Below are positions 8,165-12,323 of a stretch of 12,323 nt of DNA, piece after piece. The stretch's first letter is position 1. Each line of letters opens with the position of its first letter. The DNA lies in contig JACZJD010000368.1 in assembly GCA_014860725.1 (NCBI GenBank), forward strand, positions 1 to 12,323. The letters run 5' to 3'. A program made the position numbers and the translations under genes. The notes below the pieces were generated by a model that did no database searches, was not told where the DNA came from, and saw only the letters and a program-made list of their open reading frames with translations. Source of the stretch: Aquamicrobium sp. GTDB taxonomy: Bacteria > Pseudomonadota > Alphaproteobacteria > Rhizobiales > Rhizobiaceae.

Positions 8165-10126
8165 ATGGCCGAGCCGTTCATCGTGCTGAAGGGCATCAGG
8201 CGCGAGTACCCTTCGGGCGAAGGCACCATCGCGGTCCTCAAGGACATCGACCTGACCATCGACGCCGGCGAGATGGTGGCGATCGTCGGCGCGTCGGGCT
8301 CCGGCAAGTCGACGCTGATGAACGTCCTCGGATGCCTCGACCGGCCCACGGCCGGCAGCTACCGGCTCGAAGGCCGCGAGACGTCGTCGCTCGACGCGGA
8401 CGATCTGGCCGAGCTGCGTCGCGAGCATTTCGGCTTCATCTTCCAGCGCTATCACCTCCTCGGCGAGCTGAGCGCTCTCGGAAACGTGGAGATCCCAGCG
8501 ATCTATGCCGGGGCCGCGCAGGCTGCGCGCAGGAGCCGCGCCGCCGCCCTTCTCGGCCGCCTGGGCATGACCGACCGGACCGGCCACCGCCCCGGTCAGC
8601 TCTCGGGCGGCCAGCAGCAGCGCGTCTCGATCGCCCGCGCGCTGATGAACGACGCCCGCGTCATCCTCGCCGACGAGCCGACCGGCGCGCTCGACAGCCA
8701 CAGCGGCCAGGAAGTGCTGCGCATCCTCGACGAGCTCCATGCGGAAGGCCGCACGGTCATCATCGTCACGCACGACAAGTCGATCGCCGGCCGCGCCGGC
8801 CGCGTCCTGGAGATCAGCGACGGCGTGATCGTCTCCGACGAGAAGACGGTCGGTCGGGCACCGGCCCGGAAAGGCGCCGCGGAACCGGCCGCCCCGCCGC
8901 CCACCTCGGGTGCCGTGCAGGGGCTCTTCAATCGCTCCCGCGAGGCGTTCCGGATGGCGCTGCTGGCCATGAAGGCGCATCAGCTGCGTACTTTCCTGAC
9001 CATGCTCGGCATCATCATCGGCATCGCCTCGGTGGTGTCCGTGGTGGCCCTCGGCGAGGGCTCGCGGCAGCAGGTGCTGGCCAACATCTCCAGCCTCGGC
9101 ACCAACACCTTGCAGATATTCGCCGGCACGAGCTTCGGCGATACGCGGTCGGGGCGCATCACCACGCTCGTCGTGGGCGACGCCGACGCGCTGGCCCGCC
9201 AGCCCTATGTGGCGGCGGTGACACCGACTGTCTCGGCATCCGGCCTCGCGCGCTTCGGCGCCGTGGAAGCCAATGCGCAGGTGAGCGGCGTCGGCGAGCA
9301 GTATTTCGACGCGACCGGCATGACGCTGGTGAAGGGGCGCCTGTTCGACGCCGACGCCGTCGGGCAGATGGCTCAGGAGGCGGTGATCGACGAGAACACC
9401 AGGGACGCCCTTTTTCCCGACGGCGCAACCGATCCTCTCGGCCAGACGATCCTCGTCGACAAGGTGCCGCTGCGCGTGGTGGGCGTCGTCCAGACGCGCC
9501 AGATTGGTCCGGGCGGCAGCCAGAACCTCACCATCTACACCCCCTACACCACGGTGCAGACGCGCTTTCTCGGCTCCATGTCGCTCGCCGGCATCACCGT
9601 CAAGGTTTCCGACGACGTGGACACGAGCCTCGCCGAGCAGGCGGTGACGGACCTTCTGACGCGCCGCCACGGCACGAAGGACTTCTTCATCATCAACACC
9701 GACGACATCCGCCAGACCATCACCAGCACGACGGAGACGATGCAGATCCTTATCGCCGCCATCGCGATCATCTCGCTCGTCGTCGGCGGCATCGGCGTGA
9801 TGAACATCATGCTGGTTTCCGTGTCGGAGCGCGTGTCCGAGATCGGTGTGCGCATGGCGGTCGGCGCGAGGCAGGGCGACATCATGCAGCAGTTCCTGAT
9901 CGAGGCGGTGCTGGTCTGCCTGATCGGGGGCATTCTCGGCATCGCCGGCGCGCTCGCCTTCGGCGCCGTCTTCAGCGCCTTCAGTTCGAGCTTCAGCCTC
10001 GTCTATTCGATGACCTCGATCCTCGCGGCGTTCCTGTGCTCCAATCTCATCGGCATCGCGTTCGGCTACCTGCCGGCCCGCAACGCCTCGCAGCTCGATC
10101 CCGTCGTAGCACTGTCCAAGGGTTAG
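8165..10126 (+). CDS. macB: MacB-type ABC transporter (ATPase fused to FtsX-like permease)
   Basis: This 653-residue protein couples ATP hydrolysis to a mechanotransmission cycle that drives substrates through MacA and an outer channel; known MacB substrates include macrolides, siderophores and peptides. The ATPase occupies about 1-230, with Walker [10 protein letters not shown] (42-50), Q-loop Gln94, signature [15 protein letters not shown] from 146, Walker [14 protein letters not shown] (Glu171) and switch His203. A linker of about 45 residues with a Pro/Ala-rich part follows, then TM1 (about 277-296), a large periplasmic domain, and TM2-TM4 (about 527-553, 579-604, 617-637) carrying [20 protein letters not shown] and the GVRMAVGAR coupling segment. 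Length matches E. coli MacB (648). The two-base gap after macA, with no clear ribosome binding site, suggests translational coupling. TAG is at 10124-10126. Confidence 0.93.
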   Translation: MAEPFIVLKGIRREYPSGEGTIAVLKDIDLTIDAGEMVAIVGASGSGKSTLMNVLGCLDRPTAGSYRLEGRETSSLDADDLAELRREHFGFIFQRYHLLGELSALGNVEIPAIYAGAAQAARRSRAAALLGRLGMTDRTGHRPGQLSGGQQQRVSIARALMNDARVILADEPTGALDSHSGQEVLRILDELHAEGRTVIIVTHDKSIAGRAGRVLEISDGVIVSDEKTVGRAPARKGAAEPAAPPPTSGAVQGLFNRSREAFRMALLAMKAHQLRTFLTMLGIIIGIASVVSVVALGEGSRQQVLANISSLGTNTLQIFAGTSFGDTRSGRITTLVVGDADALARQPYVAAVTPTVSASGLARFGAVEANAQVSGVGEQYFDATGMTLVKGRLFDADAVGQMAQEAVIDENTRDALFPDGATDPLGQTILVDKVPLRVVGVVQTRQIGPGGSQNLTIYTPYTTVQTRFLGSMSLAGITVKVSDDVDTSLAEQAVTDLLTRRHGTKDFFIINTDDIRQTITSTTETMQILIAAIAIISLVVGGIGVMNIMLVSVSERVSEIGVRMAVGARQGDIMQQFLIEAVLVCLIGGILGIAGALAFGAVFSAFSSSFSLVYSMTSILAAFLCSNLIGIAFGYLPARNASQLDPVVALSKG

Positions 10127-12005
10127 CTGCCCTGCCGCACGCCCTTGCGCGGCGTGCCGGTAAGGCGGTCTGCCTCTGGGGCGCGGGCTCGAACATCCGC
10201 CACGTCTTCCGGCCTGCCCGTTTCGCGCCGTAGAGCGCCTGGTCGGCGCGCTCGATCAAGTCGGTCGGCGTCGAGCACCCGGCGGCCATCGCGACGCCGA
10301 GCGAAACGCTCGAGGTCAGTTGCCCGGTCGGCCCCGCGACGGGGCGCGAGAGCATGGCGCAGATGCGCCGCGCCAGCGCGGCGAGCTCCGCGTGGTCGCG
10401 CCCGTAGGCGATGACGGCGAACTCGTCGCCGCCGAAGCGGGCGACCAGATCGCCGGTGCGCGTGGCCTGCCGAAGACGCGCCGCCGTGACCGCGAGCAGC
10501 GCGTCGCCGGCGACGTGGCCGTGCGTGTCGTTGACGCGCTTGAAGTGATCGAGGTCGATCAGCATCAGGGCGAAGGCTTCTCCATGCCGCTCCCAGCGGC
10601 CTTGCGCCATGGACAGCGCATCGTCGAAAGCGGCGCGATTGGCGACCCCGGTCAGCCGGTCGTGGGCCGCGGCGTGCGCCAGCTCCTCCTCGAGCTGCTT
10701 GCGGCGGGTGATGTCGGTCACGGTGCCGACGACGCGGATCGCCCTGCGCCCGGCGTCGCGCTCCACGATCTTCCCGCGCTCGTGCAGCCAGATCCATTCG
10801 CCGCTCTTGTGGCGGGTGCGGAATTCCCTCTCATAGGCATCCGTGTGCGCGCCCTCGCCGTCGAGAAAGCCCAGCACGCAGTTGTGCAGGTCCTCGGGGT
10901 GAATAAGCCGATGCACCTCGGCGATGGCGGGCGCGATCTCGCCGGGCTCGTAGCCGAGCATCCGGTGGGCCTGCGGGCTGAGGAAGAGCGAGCCGGTCGG
11001 CACGTGCAGATCCCAGATGCCGTCATTGGCGGCCTCGAGCGCGAAGGAGAGCCGCCGCTCGTCCTCCTGCAGCCTGCGCCGCAGGCGCTCGCGCTGCGCG
11101 ATCACCGCGGCCACGAACAGCGCGGGCAGGAGATCGAGAGCCATGACCCCTTGCAGGCGCAGCAGCCCGACGAGGCGGTCGTCGCCGAAATGCCAGGCTC
11201 CGGCCGACGCGCCGACCACCATGGCGACGGAAAACAGCGAGGCGGCCGCGGCCGTCTGGAAGACGCCCAGCCGGAAGGCGAACCAGAGGAGGACGATGGC
11301 GCCGAGGTTCAACAGCAACGGATCGCCGACCGCGACCGCCACGCCGCCGCTCGCCGCGAGCGCGGCCGATGCGGCGACCGTCTCGCCGAGATTGGCGCCG
11401 TGCAGCGGACCGGCGCGGGCGCCGGGCGCCATCTCCTCCGGCTCCGGCCAGTCGTCGGCGTTGCGCCACAGCGCGAAGGGCGGCAGGAGGAGCACGATGC
11501 TGGCCATCTCCGGCAGCCACCAGCGCAGGAAATACTGCCCCGCATCGCCGCCCGTCGTCACGGCGAGCGTCGCCGCGCCGACAAGCGCCCCGGGGATGGT
11601 CGCGAAGATGGCGACGCCTGCGAGCCCGATCACCATCCGCACGCTCAGCGTGCGGGCGCTCGCCATACCGAAATGGGTGCAGCCCCATCCGACCAGCCCG
11701 AAGGTGAGGCCGCTGCCGACGGCGCAGGCGACCGAATAGGACAGGGCGTCGCCGAGCACGAGATGGACGAGGAAGGCGCCGCCGATCACCGCGAAGGTGA
11801 ACGGCAGGAAGTCCGAGCGCCGGAAGAGCATGTATATGCCGAGCGCCAGCGCATTGGTCGGCCATACGACCGACGACACGCCGGCGGCGCGGCCGACCGT
11901 CAGCAACACATACATGAGAAGGCAGTAGAAGACCGCGAACAGGACGACCTGGCCGCCCATTCGTCGCGGCAGGATCGACATGGCGTTGGGTGGCAGGATC
12001 GACAT
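10047..12005 (-). CDS. Membrane diguanylate cyclase: MASE1-like sensor, PAS, GGDEF
   Basis: This 652-residue protein is predicted to make cyclic di-GMP from two GTP at the inner membrane. From the ATG at 12005 a hydrophobic region of several membrane segments covers about residues 15-290. Its [18 protein letters not shown] start and [18 protein letters not shown] resemble MASE1 sensors. A PAS domain follows at about 310-430 ([10 protein letters not shown], then HPEDLH and [15 protein letters not shown]), then a short linker helix and a GGDEF domain. The active-site signature is RFGGDEFAV with GGDEF at 525-529, preceded at the usual distance by inhibitory-site RTGD (516-519), so product feedback inhibition should be intact. 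The substrate-binding part [18 protein letters not shown] is also normal. No EAL domain is present. After WRMFEP, where such proteins normally end, about 50 Arg/Ala-rich residues continue 80 bases into macB on the opposite strand, perhaps through a one-base deletion. Confidence 0.9.
   Translation of the reverse strand: MSILPPNAMSILPRRMGGQVVLFAVFYCLLMYVLLTVGRAAGVSSVVWPTNALALGIYMLFRRSDFLPFTFAVIGGAFLVHLVLGDALSYSVACAVGSGLTFGLVGWGCTHFGMASARTLSVRMVIGLAGVAIFATIPGALVGAATLAVTTGGDAGQYFLRWWLPEMASIVLLLPPFALWRNADDWPEPEEMAPGARAGPLHGANLGETVAASAALAASGGVAVAVGDPLLLNLGAIVLLWFAFRLGVFQTAAAASLFSVAMVVGASAGAWHFGDDRLVGLLRLQGVMALDLLPALFVAAVIAQRERLRRRLQEDERRLSFALEAANDGIWDLHVPTGSLFLSPQAHRMLGYEPGEIAPAIAEVHRLIHPEDLHNCVLGFLDGEGAHTDAYEREFRTRHKSGEWIWLHERGKIVERDAGRRAIRVVGTVTDITRRKQLEEELAHAAAHDRLTGVANRAAFDDALSMAQGRWERHGEAFALMLIDLDHFKRVNDTHGHVAGDALLAVTAARLRQATRTGDLVARFGGDEFAVIAYGRDHAELAALARRICAMLSRPVAGPTGQLTSSVSLGVAMAAGCSTPTDLIERADQALYGAKRAGRKTWRMFEPAPQRQTALPARRARACGRAANPWTVLRRDRAARRCGPAGSRTRCR
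10137..10157. terminator. Hairpin just past the end of macB, possible terminator
   Basis: GCACGCC (10137-10143) and GGCGTGC (10151-10157) form a perfect seven-base-pair stem with a seven-base loop, starting 11 bases after the macB stop. Being symmetric, it could act on transcripts from either of the two converging genes. There is no T-run on either strand, so an intrinsic terminator is possible but not proven. It lies inside the antisense C-terminal extension of the diguanylate cyclase frame. Confidence 0.35.
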
Positions 12006-12008
12006 GGC
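11968..12008. repeat. 24-bp in-frame tandem duplication at the start of the diguanylate cyclase
   Basis: The 17-bp sequence GGCAGGATCGACATGGC occurs at 11968-11984 and again, unchanged, at 11992-12008, a period of 24 bp with about 1.7 copies. On the minus strand each copy contains an ATG followed by codons for Ser-Ile-Leu-Pro, so the predicted protein begins [15 protein letters not shown]. Because 24 is a multiple of three, both starts are in frame. Only the outer start has a ribosome binding site. Confidence 0.85.
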
Positions 12009-12014
12009 TCTCGG

Positions 12015-12020
12015 CCTCCC
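12015..12020 (-). promoter_or_regulatory. Ribosome binding site that decides the diguanylate cyclase start
   Basis: On the minus strand GGGAGG lies nine bases before the ATG at 12005. The alternative starts are weaker: the in-frame ATG at 11981, part of the duplicated unit, and the ATG at 11960 have no comparable site. The longest possible start, at 12074, is a TTG codon. The start at 12005 is therefore preferred. Confidence 0.55.
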
Positions 12021-12079
12021 GCTCGTCGGCGTGCGCGGCGATTTCCCCGGGCAATCCCTGTCCACTAGACCCAAATCGA

Positions 12080-12108
12080 TTAACAGGCCGATCAGGCAAC
12101 ACCGACAA
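12080..12108 (-). promoter_or_regulatory. Weak sigma-70-like promoter candidate for the diguanylate cyclase
   Basis: Reading the minus strand, TTGTCG (12108-12103) is followed after 17 bases by TGTTAA (12085-12080). These match 4 of 6 and 3 of 6 consensus bases. The segment around 12070-12120 is the most A/T-rich stretch near this gene, which fits a promoter region, and it lies about 75-100 bases before the chosen start codon. The match is weak and could be chance. Confidence 0.25.
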
Positions 12109-12222
12109 TTTTATCTATCGGCCGCGCGCGGGCGGTCATCTCGGGGAAAGGGCGATGCGCTTCGGGCGCGGGGCGATGTCCCGGCCGGCTTGCGCCCCGA
12201 TGCAGGCGGGGGTCTCCCCGGT
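12109..12222. other. Intergenic spacer between a partial minus-strand gene and the diguanylate cyclase
   Basis: No convincing gene is seen here. The stretch contains a seven-base inverted repeat, CGGGGCG (12169-12175) and CGCCCCG (12193-12199), with a 17-base loop that includes the palindrome CCGGCCGG. This could be part of a terminator for the gene to the right, but no T-run follows it on the minus strand. GGGCGATG is also present twice nearby. Confidence 0.4.
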
Positions 12223-12323
12223 TCAGGCGACGACCAGTCCCGACGCGCCGGCCTCGACGCGCCCGATGGCCGCGGCTTCGGCGAAGCCCTGCTCGCGGAA
12301 GATCGCCAGAACCTCCCCGGCGG
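12223..12323 (-). CDS. C-terminal fragment, possibly selenide, water dikinase (SelD-like)
   Basis: A minus-strand frame enters from the right edge and stops at TGA 12225-12223, giving 32 visible residues with the segments AGEVLAIFREQGFAEAAAIG and RVEAGASGLVVA. The pattern of a helix ending in GF, a strand with 'AIGRVEAG' and a short hydrophobic end resembles the last strand-helix unit of AIR-synthase-type proteins, particularly selenide, water dikinase, which makes selenophosphate from selenide and ATP. The catalytic N-terminal half lies outside the window, so this cannot be confirmed. Other members of the PurM/HypE superfamily are possible. The gene points the same way as the diguanylate cyclase, 217 bases upstream of its start codon. 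Confidence 0.35.
   Translation of the reverse strand, partial: AGEVLAIFREQGFAEAAAIGRVEAGASGLVVA

Noticed and set aside
7967..9670. Minus-strand open frame of 567 codons antisense to macA and macB
   Set aside because: It has low-complexity His/Arg/Asp composition, and the plus strand carries all the ABC ATPase motifs.
10320..12068. Plus-strand open frame of 582 codons antisense to the diguanylate cyclase
   Set aside because: It has shadow composition with no recognisable domain. The minus strand encodes GGDEF and PAS motifs.
12006..12074. Longer start for the diguanylate cyclase at the TTG codon at 12074
   Set aside because: The extra 23 residues have no family resemblance. ATG 12005 has a proper ribosome binding site, and the extension lies next to the candidate promoter.
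12169..12199. Inverted repeat CGGGGCG/CGCCCCG considered as a terminator
   Set aside because: The loop is long, no T-run follows on the minus strand, and such repeats are expected by chance in this GC range. Mentioned only within the spacer entry.
1..12323. tRNA, rRNA, CRISPR array, insertion sequence, prophage or attachment site
   Set aside because: Nothing matching was seen: no regularly spaced repeats, no transposase or integrase motif, and no terminal inverted repeats with target duplications. Composition appears even throughout.

Overview
The window looks like chromosomal DNA of a high-GC alphaproteobacterium, most likely of the order Hyphomicrobiales (Rhizobiales). This rests on the strong G/C bias at third codon positions, the NodT-type outer-membrane factor, the Ser/Thr-rich loop in the MacA-like protein and the RcnB-type fragment at the left edge. 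No database search was possible, so the taxonomy is inference.

Layout. (1) Positions 2-151 hold the C-terminal end of an RcnB-like periplasmic protein. (2) Positions 207-1038 hold three small, poorly recognisable reading frames that overlap end to end and run into the first pump gene through ATGA junctions. (3) Positions 1035-10126 are one long plus-strand efflux unit. It encodes an AcrA/MexA-type lipoprotein adaptor, an AcrB/MexB-type RND transporter, a NodT-type outer-membrane factor lipoprotein, a MacA-type adaptor and a MacB-type ABC transporter. Gene spacing is -4, +15, +22 and +2 bases, so the five are almost certainly cotranscribed. (4) Facing them on the minus strand is a membrane diguanylate cyclase (MASE1-like sensor, PAS, GGDEF with an intact I-site). 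Its 3' end runs 80 bases into macB, possibly because of a one-base deletion. (5) The right edge holds the last 32 codons of a minus-strand gene that resembles the C-terminus of selenide, water dikinase.

How the genes fit together. The efflux unit encodes two energetically different inner-membrane pumps: a proton-driven RND pump and an ATP-driven MacB pump. Each has its own adaptor, and a single outer-membrane channel gene lies between them. The simplest reading is that both pumps share that channel, as TolC is shared in enterobacteria. No TetR, MarR or two-component regulator is encoded next to the unit inside the window.

The core genes belong to known families and I see no clearly novel system. 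The most unusual points are the dual-pump, single-channel operon, the chain of overlapping small frames ahead of it, the possible frameshift at the end of the diguanylate cyclase, and the in-frame 24-bp duplication that copies its start codon. I saw no tRNA, rRNA, CRISPR array or insertion sequence.
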